Source of the DNA: Artemisia argyi | Taxonomy: Eukaryota; Streptophyta; Magnoliopsida; Asterales; Asteraceae | Assembly (NCBI GenBank): GCA_030686995.1 | Contig: CM060686.1 | Coordinates: 71,142,319 to 71,206,318 of the forward strand | Direction of reading: 5' to 3' | Length of the DNA: 64,000 nucleotides | Notes under the pieces: generated by a model | Database searches by the model: none | Told to the model about the DNA's origin: nothing | Seen by the model: only the letters and a program-made list of their open reading frames with translations | Made by a program: the position numbers and the translations under genes | Part shown: positions 19,257 through 31,397 of the stretch, in pieces | How positions within the stretch are numbered: the first letter of the stretch is position 1 | Layout of the letters: each line of letters starts with the position of its first letter

Positions 19257-19420
19257 GTCTCCCCCTTTTTGATGATTACAAAATCTAAACTCATTAAATC
19301 CAAAAATTAATTTTTAGACAAGTATTTAGTGAGTTTATATTCACTTCTCCCCCTTTTTGTAAAATCAAAAAGGTTTAAGCCAATAGAAAGGAAGCTCCCC
19401 CTTGATGTATGCTCCCCCTC
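19257..19420 (-). other. Polypurine tract plus three extra purine tracts, copia-3
   Basis: On the minus strand AAAAAGGGGGAGAC abuts the 3' LTR (19257-19270). Further AAAAAGGGGGAG or AAGGGGGAG tracts lie at 19347-19358, 19393-19403 and 19411-19419. Four PPT-like tracts in 165 bp are more than needed for one priming event. Confidence 0.8.
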
Positions 19421-19753
19421 GTTTGAGGGCACCAAGGGTTCGAGAATTGGAATTCTTGCAAGAAAAATATTAGAAGCACAAGCATGGCACAAGCAAACAC
19501 ATATATCATAATACCAACAATTAATAAGCATGGCAAGAGATAATAAGGAACACATATTAAGTCATTCATTGATAGAAAATGATTATGTCAACCCATAATC
19601 ATTGTTACAAAAGGCATTAATATAGAATACTAAGACTAAGTATAGCATCCTATTGTGCTAACAAGGAGTGTCACCAAACTTTCTTGAATCCCAAAATGGT
19701 TGAAGAGTTTTATTTGAAAATGAGAAACATAAGCATATAAAATGCTTGGTGGT

Positions 19754-20604
19754 TTAGTGGAGATAAACTTTTGGTTGCATGGATGTTGGTGAGTTTGGAG
19801 ATGTGGAACTTGTAGGTGGTGGGTTAGAGGTAAGGTTTGTTGATTGAGGGTTTTGATGTTGTTCAAGTGATGGTGTTTGTTGAGATCTTGTAAGAAGATA
19901 CTCAATCCATGTGAAGTGCTCATTCAAAGCAATGGTTTGTTGTTGAAGGAAGATGCAACAAGGGAAATCGTTGACATGCTTCTCAACTTGGTTGATGTTG
20001 TGTGGTGATGATGGTGAGCTTGATTGGGGTGGATCCAAATTGCGTTGAGCAAGATGTAATGCTAAAAGAGCACTAAGCTCATGAGCCTCTTTTAGCTCCT
20101 CAACAAACTTCAAGTGTTCGGAGGAAGGTGATGATGGTGGAACATGATGGTTGTCTTGGGTGAAGGTTTGAACATGCAACATAGGAATGGCATGTGAAGT
20201 TGTAGGATGTGGTGGTGGTACTCTTGGTGGTGGAGACATGGTTGAGCTTGGGTAGTCATGAAAACATGAAATGGGTGGAAGTGGTTCATCATGAGTGAGT
20301 GGTGTTTTTGTTGAATGAGCAACATGTGAAGTATTGATTGAGAGATTGGGATTATTGTTTTGGGATTGAGCATGCTCATCATAAGAGGAAGCATTAATGA
20401 GGGTATGAGTGGAAGATAGGTTGTGAGATGACTCATTAGAGTGGATTTGAGGTTTAGTTGTTGGTTGATTTGGAATAACATCACTTGAGTTATGACAAGA
20501 ATCAAGTTTCCTTCTCCAAACGGGTTTGACGAAGATCCTTGCGGTTCTTGAAATCTTTGGTTTTTGGTTGTTGGGAGATGACATGTTTGGGTGTGATGGC
20601 ATTA
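19754..20604 (-). CDS. ORF2 of copia-3: conserved protein of unknown function
   Basis: The open frame reaches back to 20680, but the second of two in-frame ATGs downstream of a TATA box, at 20584 (MSSPNNQ), is the best start, giving about 276 aa; the first is at 20604. It is Ser/Pro/Asn/His-rich in the centre. Conserved blocks are a basic N-terminus (KISRTARIFVKPVWRRKLDS), SSDVIPNQP, a probable helix LKFVEELKEAHELSALLALH, then NQVEKHVND and ALNEHFTWIEYLL. There is no zinc knuckle, protease, integrase or RT motif. A second copy at 61320-62048, in the related plus-strand element, keeps the same frame and blocks. It sits where an extra 3' ORF would be, between gag and the PPT. Function unknown. 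Confidence 0.65.
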
Positions 20605-20619
20605 ATGATGGGAAGAGGG

Positions 20620-20628
20620 TATTTATAG
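20620..20628 (-). promoter_or_regulatory. TATA box upstream of ORF2 (copia-3)
   Basis: CTATAAATA on the minus strand lies 40 bp before ATG 20584. Transcription starting about 30 bp downstream would skip the ATG at 20604 and use 20584. The related element has the same box at 61295-61302 in front of its ORF2. Confidence 0.55.
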
Positions 20629-20751
20629 TGTATGAGAAATGTGGTTTAGGAAGTAAAATTTGAGGGATAGTATGAGACAAAATATGTTTGTGAATTTTGG
20701 GAAGTATAGGTTAAAATGGGTCAAAAAGGGATAAAGAAAACAGTATCCCCG

Positions 20752-20844
20752 ACCATCAGATGGCCGGTCCCCTTAATTAGGGGCCGGTCCCCTTAATCAT
20801 TAAGGGGGCCGCCTTATATAATTAAGGGGGCTGCCCATCTGGTG
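20752..20844. repeat. Hairpin module upstream of ORF2 (copia-3)
   Basis: Arms begin ACCATCAGATGG-CCGGTCCCCTTAATTA and close with AATTAAGGGGGCTGCCCATCTGGTG, an imperfect inverted repeat of about 93 bp with the same CCCCTTAATTA units as the LTR module. It lies about 125 bp upstream of the ORF2 TATA box. Confidence 0.75.
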
Positions 20845-21276
20845 ATTTCCAGAATGCCAGAAATGGGTTTTTGGCAGAAAATTTTCAAAAAGGTTGTGTT
20901 TTTGGATTTGGATTCAAGTAGGTTCAACTCTTTGAGGCAATATAGGGCATACTATTCATGAATGTAGAGAGTGATATAGAAATAATTAAACTAGGCAATT
21001 AATTTCTAATAATCATGCTATCTATTAATTTATCAATTAAGATATGCAACTAAGGAGGCAATAAGGCAAATAAGTTAAATGTGTAACTATATGAAGATGA
21101 TAACATTTAGTCTAGAGCAAACATATAGATGACTGTTAACAAGTAACAAATAGGTGGAAATGATTATATGGACTTCAACTTGTTACAAACAAGATCCATA
21201 TGGGCAAGCCATGATTCTCATGAAATGATTTGATTAAATCATGAATGTCATTTCCAATAGAAGTGTATGACACATG
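20845..21276. other. Copia-3 internal non-coding sequence
   Basis: About 430 bp of AT-rich interior between the hairpin and the three-LTR insertion. No ORF. It ends in the TSD ACATG (21272-21276) of the nested element. Confidence 0.6.
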
Positions 21277-24246
21277 TGTAACAATTCGCATTTTCAGGTT
21301 AACTTTTATTCCCGAAAATTTTACTATTCACTTTTTACTATTCACTTTTACTATTCACATCCAAAATTTTTATTTCATATTCTCGTAAGTTAAACTATTT
21401 TAATGATAATCCGAGAATTTGACACTCATCGGATCATTTCTGCAAAAATCACGAAGCCGTGTCCGAGATTTACTTTTAGGTTTAAACGTCATTCCAGCAT
21501 CCCGATATGTCCATAAAACATTATAAACAATAGAAATATGATTTTCTCTCATTTTAGGACAATTCCAAAAGTTTTGGAATTTTACGTTTTCCAGTTCAGC
21601 GTTTTACGCGAATTACGCGTTTTAGACCCGTGTTTCCAGTTTTTAGCAGCATTTAAGCAACCCGATAGAACTTATCACTCATTAAATAGGCTAAGATAAG
21701 TTATATTAATAAGTTCTAACATATTTATAAATTTCATATTTTTAGGATACCCGATTTTAAGTTTCATGACTTAACGACTTACTGTTAGCGATTACCGGGA
21801 CCAAAACTCACTCCGTAACTTAGATAAGACCATGACTACTCATCTAGTCACCCCTTATCCCATATGAACGTGTATCACAAGCCTTGTTGGCTTGTGATAA
21901 GTCTTGAGGACTTTAGGTAGCAAACATGTGTAAAACTTCCTAAGTAAGCCTCCTAAATATCCTAAAAACTAACCTCCTTAAGGCACCTTCCTAGACACCT
22001 TCCTAACCTCCTCTTCATGCTATAAATACAAAGCTCATACCTTCATCTTTTCATCACCAAAACGACACACAACAAATCCCTAGCACCATGATCCTTTGAT
22101 CTTCAAACTTTAAGTTACACATAAGAGTTCAAGGTCTTAGTATTCTCTACCTAGTTCTCAAGTTTGTTTGGTGATTCCATGGTTAATTTAGGAGCTACAC
22201 AAGGTTACTAGGGCTGAAGTTAAATGATTTTCACAAGGGTTATATCAAGGCTAGCAAGGGTTACAAGAGTTGTGGTAAAGGGTTTACAAGCATAGGTTTA
22301 GTGTCCTAGTTCATACTTGACTTCCTTTCTTAAGAGAAAGCCAAAAGTTGTAAGAAACCCTTATACACTTTCTTGCTCCATATCATTTTCATACTTATTA
22401 TGTTTCTTTCATGCTATATATGGTCTTTGTATTACGCTCATGATGTATAAAAACTAGTAAAACAAGTTATGGTATGTATATGTTAACTTATGTTGTTTAA
22501 ACAAGTAAACTAGTGACTTTTATGGAGAACCACGACCAAAATAGTACAACTATGATATTTGACATTTACTTACTGTTAAAGAGGACTTAACAAGGAAAAC
22601 ATAGCAATTTGAATCACCCAAAACGAGTACCCGAGTCAAAAGTTATGACCATTTGAAGTTAGCGAAACCAAAACGCCGAAACTGCCAATACCCTACTGTT
22701 TGCATTCTGCCATTTTGAAAGTCACCCTTCCGGTCCGATTCATCAAAAAGTTAAAACACGAAAGTTGTCCGGAACGACGTTTTCGTTCAGGTATAAAGAA
22801 GCTAGAGCCCTGAAAACGCTTTCTGAGTGATAATTTTCTTCAAATTCTTAACAACCCATTTTTAGACCAAAGTAACTATATAATGGTTATAATTAGATGA
22901 GACCAAGAGGTCTAATGACCTAAAGCCAAGACTACAACCATGGCTAAAGCCAAGGTTGAGTCTCAAGACCATGGTAACAATGACCAAGGTCACGGCAAAG
23001 CCACGGCTAAAGACCATATAACTTTTAAAGATCAAAAACTTATATATATGTTATCAAATACTACAATAGTAGGGAGCCTCATGTGAGGAGTTCATTAAGT
23101 AAGCCGTCGAGACGAGTTGTGGATTTACGAATTAAAGTGTCCTGGCTCCTCGAACATTTACTCCATGACTTCTGAATTATGTCGGCCCGAACGGTAGTAA
23201 CAGATATACAACCTATACATGTTTCATAAACCATTTATATTTAAAGACTTACACTATATACTAAGTACTGCATCATGAACATTATGCAAGACATATATAG
23301 GCAATTCTTCGTATTCTTAGACGTTCCTCCAAACCTAAGTCACAACGTTCTATTATAGGCTGCTCTTAGAGACTTTCGCGATTCGACTACCACTTTCATT
23401 TCTCATTACATAAGCTTAAGGTGAGTCATAGCCCCTACTCTTTTTATACTTGTTTTAACTCTTTGGGGGAGATACATGCTCAACTACTTGCTTACTTGTA
23501 CAAATACTCTTAAACATTTATACTTGATTGTGTTATACTTGATTGGCATTATACTTGATTGCGTTATACATACTTGTTACACTATACTTGCTTAATTTAA
23601 ATACAAGATTCGTATTTACGTGCATACATAATACTCTATTCTGTCGGAGAGGTATTGGTAGTACTCATGGGAAGATGCCCCCTACCCTTGTGTCTATACT
23701 TGACCTTGGATGTCGTAGTACTATTTGGGGAGAGGCCCCCGCCCTTGTGTCTATTCTTGACCTTGGGTGAATATAATCAGGTGCATTGTATAAACTATCT
23801 TTTAGCAGTGGGTTGTGGACACACAGGTTGCAAGTGTTGTTATGGGCGGGACTTGCAACTGAGTGGATTCACAATGCCTTTGCTATGTGAACATTCTTTA
23901 AGGTTTTTCAACTGTTTTAAGACAAACTCTATGAACTCACCAACCATTGTGTTGACACTTTAGCATGTTTATCTCAGGTTAGTAAGGCGATAGCTAGTGC
24001 GTGGAACTTAGAGTCAAGCTGCATATTCTGAAGACTTACGCTTTTATCATTTACCATTCAAAATATTTTGTATACATTTATGTATCATACTTTGGAATCT
24101 CATGTTTGTAACTTTGAATTCATTAATCGAACGGTAACTTTTCAAAACGTCTCATTTAGAGTTCGTTTTCTATAACTTCTACTTTGTATTATGAAGTAGC
24201 ACCCCAATGACACAGTCTTCCGTTGCGGTATTTTGGGGGTGTTACA
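21277..24246 (+). repeat. LTR1 of the three-LTR element
   Basis: 2,970 bp, TGTAACAATTCGC to GGGGGTGTTACA. TATA box TATAAATA at 22021-22028. About 23640-23770 contains two direct repeats of CCCTTGTGTCTAT-CTTGACCTTGG, and 23520-23600 several TTATACTTGATTG repeats. The short frames at 23543-23770 and 23655-23963 recur in LTR2 and LTR3 only because the LTRs are alike. Confidence 0.9.
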
Positions 24247-24931
24247 GATTGATACTAGAGCCTTGGTTATAGAGAACTAGGTTGCATTTAGCGCCTAGAC
24301 TATAACTGCTATATATGTTAGGACTCTCCTCTTTATTTGCCTTACACACACTACATACGCATACGCTTCTTGGTAGTTGTTGGTTTAGTTCCACGCTGTT
24401 AGATTATGTGACTTTAGTATTATAAGGAGCCCCAGAGTTTAGTAGAGTCATTAAAAACATGGAGCTCAGTAATAACTAATTATTTAACTTGATCTTGTGA
24501 CAGTTCTTGTTTGATGAGACACAAGATTTGAGTTAAATAATATTATTGCTTAGCTTTAGGGATTTGATGACTTGATTATCTTACTATCGGCCTCAGAAGG
24601 CGGATTTTGTGTCGGAAATTCTTAAGTAGGATGTTTTAGAATCTCCTTATTTAAATGGATTGGGACACCTCTTAATTTAAATAAAGAAATTGTAAATCAC
24701 CGAACCATAAGTTTATGAGACCTTACTTACATAAATTTGGATGCTTCTTTATGTAAGTAATGTGTTATAAATAAGTGGGCTTAATTGTATCCGATACAAC
24801 TCCTTAACTAGAACCTTAGATGAATTAGAGTAAACACCACTATATTAGAAATCCCGAATTCTCTTAGACATACCGTAAGTAGTTAACATCAATAGAACTT
24901 CGGGACGAAGTTCTCCTTAAGGGGTAGAGAC
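24247..24931 (+). other. Interior 1 of the three-LTR element (PBS to PPT, non-coding)
   Basis: 685 bp. It starts ATTGATACTAGAGCC (a degenerate iMet primer site; interior 2 has ATTGGTACCAGAGCC) and ends CTTAAGGGGTAGAGAC, the polypurine tract. No ORF above background. It is probably only the packaging/priming leader and the 3' tail fused together. Confidence 0.8.
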
Positions 24932-25677
24932 TGTAACAATTCGCATTTTCAGGTTAACTTTTATTCCCGAAAATTTTACTATTCACTTTTACTATTCACA
25001 TCCAAAATTTTTATTTCATATTCTCGCAAGTTAAATTATTTTAATGATAATCCGAGAATTTGACACTCGTCGGATCATTTCTGCAAAAATCACGAAGCCG
25101 TGTCCGAGATTTACTTTTAGGTTTAAACGTCATTCCAGCATCCCGATATGTCCATAAAACATTATAAACAATAGAAATATGATTTTCTCTCATTTTAGGA
25201 CAATTCCAAAAGTTTTGGAATTTTACGTTTTCCAGTTCAGCGTTTTACGCGAATTACGCGTTTTAGACCCGTGTTTCCAGTTTTTAGCAGCATTTAAGCA
25301 ACCCGATAGAACTTATCACTCATTAAATAGGCTAAGATAAGTTATATTAATAAGTTCTAACATATTTATAAATTTCATATTTTTAGGATACCCGATTTTA
25401 AGTTTCATGACTTAACGACTTACTATTAGCGATTACCGGGACCAAAACTCACTCCGTAACTTAGATAAGACCATGACTACTCATCTAGTCACCCCTTATC
25501 CCATATGAACGTGTATCACAAGCCTTGTTGGCTTGTGATAAGTCTTGAGGACTTTAGGTAGCAAACATGTGTAAAAACTTCCTAAGTAAGCCTCCTAAAT
25601 ATCCTAAAAACTAACCTCCTTAAGGCACCTTCCTAGACACCTTCCTAACCTCCTCTTCATGCTATAAATACAAAGCT

Positions 25678-26166
25678 TGTGGAGTTTGATTAGACTCCTT
25701 GGACCGTTTTGAGCACTAGGGTTCAACAATAACAATGATAATAACATGCAGCGGAATAAGAATAAATCAAAGTTATTGACACAAGGTTTTTCCCAATCAC
25801 CTCCAATTATATTTGATCAGAATATAACTTGTTACCTAACTGTAACGAGGATCTAAGACACCTCAGACCTTGAAGGATTCGAACAACACAAACTAACTCT
25901 AGTCTAGGCGTTTATATTCTACGCCCTAGACACACACACTTTTCTTAGTCGACTACATTATGGAAGACTTAATGAAAACCTATTCCCTGTATTCTGTTTA
26001 TATAATAAAGAATTAGGGTTACAAGAATACTACGAAGGACTAAAATATAAATCTTCTTTTGCAAGCAAGTCCTTCTCCATCTTTTGTAGAATTCCTTCTT
26101 GTCATATTAAGTCCCTATTGTTTCATTCTTTCTTGTTTTGTATCATCAAATCTAATAGACCCAACA
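25678..26166 (-). repeat. 3' LTR of the small nested element
   Basis: 489 bp, followed on the right by CTTCCCC tracts (reverse-complement PPT, 26168-26176). Further CTTCCCC tracts lie at about 26280, 26315, 26361 and 26409. Confidence 0.9.
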
Positions 26167-28007
26167 ATCTTCCCCTATTTGATGATGACAAAACAACCAC
26201 GAATCCTGTACGAACTTCCCTAGACGAAGTAGAGAAATTGAGATAGTTAAATCTCACCATGAATGAAACAATTACATCTTCCCCTTAAGCCATGCCATGC
26301 CACTCCAAAATCTCTTCCCCTTTTTGTTATCAACAAATAGGGAATGTAAGCAATATAAACTTCCCCTCGAGTGATGCATGTAGATGGTTAAACATTTAGT
26401 CAATAAGCTTCCCCTGAAACCAATATGTTTACCATCTTTTGAATCTTCAATTCTGTAGGCTCTATGTAATGATCACATGTGAAGAAAACTTGATATACCA
26501 AACTTGAAACCAAAGTAAAATATCTCAAACTCGTTACTTAAGCTTGCACTATTGTTGATTGAAGAACGATATAGAGAATTTGGTGTTGCTAAAACAAATC
26601 TCTAAACCTCTTGAAATTATCCACAATGACTTTCTTCGTGTGACACTGAGTACTACAATGTATCTCCTTTAAGTGATAGTTAACTAGGTCTTCGTCTATC
26701 CACCCCTTGACCTATGAAAACTAAATAAATCAAGTCCCAATCATAAACGATATTAAAACAAGCAAGTCACCAATCAATAGTAAGAATCTTGATGATGAAA
26801 TAAGTAAACTCCTTTGTGACCTCACTTCAATCTCAAATAAGAGATAAACAATTTTCCTTCGTAACCAATTAACAAATAATCCAAATACGAGCCTTTAAAC
26901 CTTTTAAGAACAAAAACCAATCTCCTTGTGTGTGTAAACCAAATAACCATCCAAGCTGGTCATTACTTGACATGGACAAGTAGTACAAAGTATATGTTCG
27001 AGCAGTAGAAAATAAACGTAGCAGTAGAATCTCGAACCTATAACCAGCAGCAGTTTTATACCTGAGCAGCAGACAAATTAACTCGAGCAGCACTTTACTA
27101 AAGCTAGCAGCAGAAAAAAAATCTTGAATATACGTAGCAGCAGTATCATCTTTTCAACATAGCAGTACAATCCAACAATTAAATATTCGACGCATTAGCA
27201 ACATGCCTTTGATAATAATTTCACATCGACACCAAGTTATGCATAAGACGACAAAGTGAAGAATTACATCGTCCCACATGAATATTAAGAGTACGAGGTT
27301 AATATTAAATCATTTTCACCACTTCTCCAAACCGACCAATTTAATGATGCTACCAATGCCATGAATATTAAATATAACACTGACCTGGTACTTATACAAT
27401 AGAAACGCACCACTGACCAATCAATATAAAATTTGACAAAAGTGAATTGAATTATCATGACCAGTTTACCACTGACCTACGCTCCATGTAGCAATAATCG
27501 AAACAAATCTTCAAATATTCAGCTCACAATCTTTGACAAAATAAATTCGAATGTTCATTAAATCAGTACGAGATATGATGAATACTTCCTCTTGATTGCA
27601 CCAAACGACAAATCCAATATTCTCCATATAAACTAACTTGAATAATAATACCTTATTCCAACCAACTGATGACAACAATAATATGAGGATAATCAATTAA
27701 ATAACTACCAACTTTATTCAAATCACGTGATCTTGATAATGAAATTGCACCGACTCAATGAAAATTAGTACGAGGTGAATTTATTATCAATCTGCTTGGG
27801 CCACAATCAATATTCACAACTGACCACATGTACCAGACGACAATAACGATTAAATTAATTATACAAGATACCTTTGTCACCAAGCAAATTTATCACAGCA
27901 GCAGCAAAAATATACGAAACCCTTAAAAACAAAGCTGCATTCATCCTTCACCAATAAAAACCTTGTGAATCCCTAGGTAACACGAGCAACCTGTCTCTGA
28001 TGCCAAT

Positions 28008-28496
28008 TGTGGAGTTTGTTAGACTCCATGGACCGTTTTGAGCATCTAGGGTTAAACAATAACAATGATAATAACATGCAGCGGAATAAGAATAAATCAA
28101 AGTTATTGACACAAGGTTTTTCCCAATCACCTCCAATTATATTTGATCAGAATATAACTTGTTACCTAACTGTAACGAGGATCTAAGACACCTCAGACCT
28201 TGAAGGATTCGAACAACACAAACTAACTCTAGTCTAGGCGTTTATATTCTACGCCCTAGACACACACACTTTTCTTAGTCGACTACATTATGGAAGACTT
28301 AATGAAAACCTATTCCCTGTATTCTGTTTATATAATAAAGAATTAGGGTTACAAGAATACTACGAAGGACTAAAATATAAATCTTCTTTTGCAAGCAAGT
28401 CCTTCTCCATCTTTTGTAGAATTCCTTCTTGTCATATTAAGTCCCTATTGTTTCATTCTTTCTTGTTTTGTATCATCAAATCTAATAGACCCAACA
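28008..28496 (-). repeat. 5' LTR of the small nested element
   Basis: 489 bp, the same length as its partner, nearly identical from AATAACAATGATAATAAC onward, with differences confined mainly to the first 60 bp. Confidence 0.9.
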
Positions 28497-30712
28497 AAGC
28501 TCATACCTTCATCTTTTCATCACCAAAACGACACATAACAAATCCCTAGCACCATGATCCTTTGATCTTCAAACTTTAAGTTACACATAAGAGTTCAAGG
28601 TCTTAGTATTCTCTACCTAGTTCTCAAGTTTGTTTGGTGATTCCATCGTTGATTTAGGAGCTACACAAGGTTACTAGGGCTGAAGTTAAATGATTTTCAC
28701 AAGGGTTATATCAAGGCTAGCAAGGGTTACAAGAGTTGTGGTAAAGGGTTTACAAGCATAGGTTTAGTGTCCTAGTTCATACTTGACTTCCTTTCTTAAG
28801 AGAAAGCCAAAAGTTGTAAGAAACCCTTATACACTTTCTTGCTCTATATCATTTTCATACTTATTATGTTTCTTTCATGCTATATATGGTCTTTGTATTA
28901 TGCTCATGATGTATAAAAACTAGTAAAACAAGTTATGGTATGTATATGTTAACTTATGTTGTTTAAACAATTAAACTAGTGACTTTTATGGAGAACCACG
29001 ACCAAAATAGTACAACTATGATATTTGACACATACTTACTGTTAAATAGGACTTAACAAGGAAAACATAGCAATTTGAATCACCCAAAACGAGTACCCGA
29101 GTCAAAAGTTATGACCATTTGAAGTTAGCGAAACCAAAACGCCGAAACTGCCAATACCCTACTGTTTGCATTCTGCCATTTTGAAAGTCACCCTTCCGGT
29201 CCGATTCATCAAAAAGTTAAAACACGAAAGTTGTCCGGAACGACGTTTTCGTTCAGGCACAAAGAAGCTCGAGCCCTGAAAACGCTTTCTGAGTGATAAT
29301 TTTCCTCAAATTCTTAACAGCCCATTTTTAGACCAAAGTAACTATATAATGGTTATAATTAGATGAGACCAAGAGGTCTAATGACCTAAAGCCAAGACCA
29401 CAACCATGGCTAAAGCCAAGGTTGAGTCTCAAGACCATGGTAACAATGACCAAGGTCACGGCAAAGCCACGGCTAAAGACCATATAACTTTTAAAGATCA
29501 AAAACTTATATATATGTTATCAAATACTACAATAGTAGGGAGCCTCATGTGAGGAGTTCATTAAGTAAGCCGTCGAGACGAGTTGTGGATTTACGAATTA
29601 AAGTGTCCTGGCTCCTCGAACGTTTACTCCATGACTTATGAATTATGTCGGCCCGAACGGTAGTAAGAGATATACAACCTATACATGTTTCATAAACCAT
29701 TTATATTTAAAGACTTACACTATATACTAAGTACTACATCATGAACATTATGCAAGACATATATAGGCAATTCTTCGTATTCTTAGACGTTCCTCCAAAC
29801 CTAAGTCACAACGTTCTATTATAGGCTGCTCTTAGAGACTTTCGCGATTCGACTACCACTTTCATTTCTCATTACATAAGTTTAAGGTGAGTCATAGCCC
29901 CTACTCTTTTTATACTTGTTTTAACTCTTTGGGGGAGATACATGCTCAACTACTTGCTTACTTGTACAAATACTCTTAAACATTTATACTTGATTGTGTT
30001 ATACTTGATTGGCATTATACTTGATTGCGTTATACATACTTGTTACACTATACTTGCTTAATTTAAATACAAGATTCGTATTTACGTGCATACATAATAC
30101 TCTATTCTGTCGGAGAGGTATTGGTAGTACTCATGGGAAGATGCCCCCTACCCTTGTGTCTATACTTGACCTTGGATGTCGTAGTACTATTTGGGGAGAG
30201 GCCCCCGCCCTTGTGTCTATTCTTGACCTTGGGTGATTATAATCAGGTGCATTGTATAAACTATCTTTTAGCAGTGGGTTGTGGACACACAGGTTGCAAG
30301 TGTTGTTATGGGCGGGACTTGCAACTGAGTGGATTCACAATGCCTTTGCTATGTGAACATTCTTTAAGGTTTTTCAACTGTTTTAAGACAAACTCTATGA
30401 ACTTACCAACCATTGTGTTGACACTTTAGCATGTTTATCTCAGGTTAGTAAGGCGATAGCTAGTGCGTGGAACTTAGAGTCAAGCTGCATATTCTGAAGA
30501 CTTACGCTTTTATCATTTACCATTAAAAACATTTTTTATACATTTATGTATCATACTTTGGAATCTCATGTTTGTAACTTTGAATTCATTAATCGAATGG
30601 TAACTTTTCAAAATGTCTCATTTAGAGTTCGTATTCTATAACTTGTACTTTGTATTATGAAGTAGCACCCTAATGACACAGTCTTCCGCTGCGGTATTTT
30701 GGGGGTGTTAAA

Positions 30713-31397
30713 AATTGGTACCAGAGCCTTGGTTATAGAGAACTAGGTTGCATTTAGTGCCTAGACTATAACTGCTATATATGTTAGGACTCTCCTCTTT
30801 ATTTGCCTTACACACACTACATACGCATACGCTTCTTGGTAGTTGTTGGTTTAGTTCCACGCTGTTAGATGATGTGACTTTAGTATTATAAGGAGCCCTA
30901 GAGTTTAGTCGAGTCATTAAAAACATGGAGCTCAGTAATAACTAATTATTTAACTTGATCTTGTGACAGTTCTTGTTTGATGAGACACAAGATTTGAGTT
31001 AAATAATATTATTGCTTAGCTTTAGGGATTTGATGACTTGATTATCTTACTATCGGCCTCAGAAGGCGGATTTTGTGTCGGAAATTCTTAAGTAGGATGT
31101 TTTAGAATCTCCTTATTTAAATGGATTGGGACGCCTCTTAATTTAAATAAAGAAATTGTAAATCACCGAACCATAAGTTTATGAGACCTTACTTACATAA
31201 ATTTGGATGCTTCTTTATGTAAGTAATGTGTTATAAATAAGTGAGCTTAATTGTATCCGATACAACTCCTTAACCAGAACCTTAGACGAATCAGAGTAAA
31301 CACCACTATATTAGAAATCCCGAATTCTCTTAGACATACCGTAAGTAGTTAACATCAATAGAACTTTGGGACGAAGTTCTCCTTAAGGGGTAGAGAC
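30713..31397 (+). other. Interior 2 of the three-LTR element
   Basis: 685 bp, the same length as interior 1 and nearly identical to it, with a better primer site (TTGGTACCAGAGCC at about 30715). Non-coding; the minus-strand 72-codon frame here is not supported. Confidence 0.8.

Larger units (their letters stand above)
25678..28496 (-). mobile_element. Small non-coding copia-type element nested in LTR2
   Basis: 2,819 bp with two 489-bp LTRs (25678-26166 and 28008-28496; TGTGGAGTTTG to GACCCAACA in plus orientation), TSD AAGCT (25673-25677 and 28497-28501). On the minus strand the primer site ATTGGCATCAGAGACAGG lies at 28007-27990, and a purine tract AGGGGAAGAT lies next to the left LTR. The 1.84-kb interior has no credible ORF. 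About 26990-27170 is rich in GCAGCAG/AGCAGTAG motifs, and 27350-27480 repeats CACTGACC. The LTRs differ at about four positions by eye. This is a TRIM/SMART-like young insertion. Confidence 0.9.
24932..30712 (+). repeat. LTR2 of the three-LTR element, split by a nested element
   Basis: The LTR parts are 24932-25677 and 28497-30712, with one TSD copy (AAGCT) counted in each. The TATA box is at 25663-25670. The last bases are GTTAAA instead of GTTACA, a CA-to-AA change at the LTR terminus. Confidence 0.88.

Noticed and set aside
23543..23963. Small frames repeated at 30009-30429 and 33664-34083 that look conserved
   Set aside because: They lie inside the LTRs of the three-LTR element and are alike only because the LTRs are; one differs by a frameshift, and there is no known domain.
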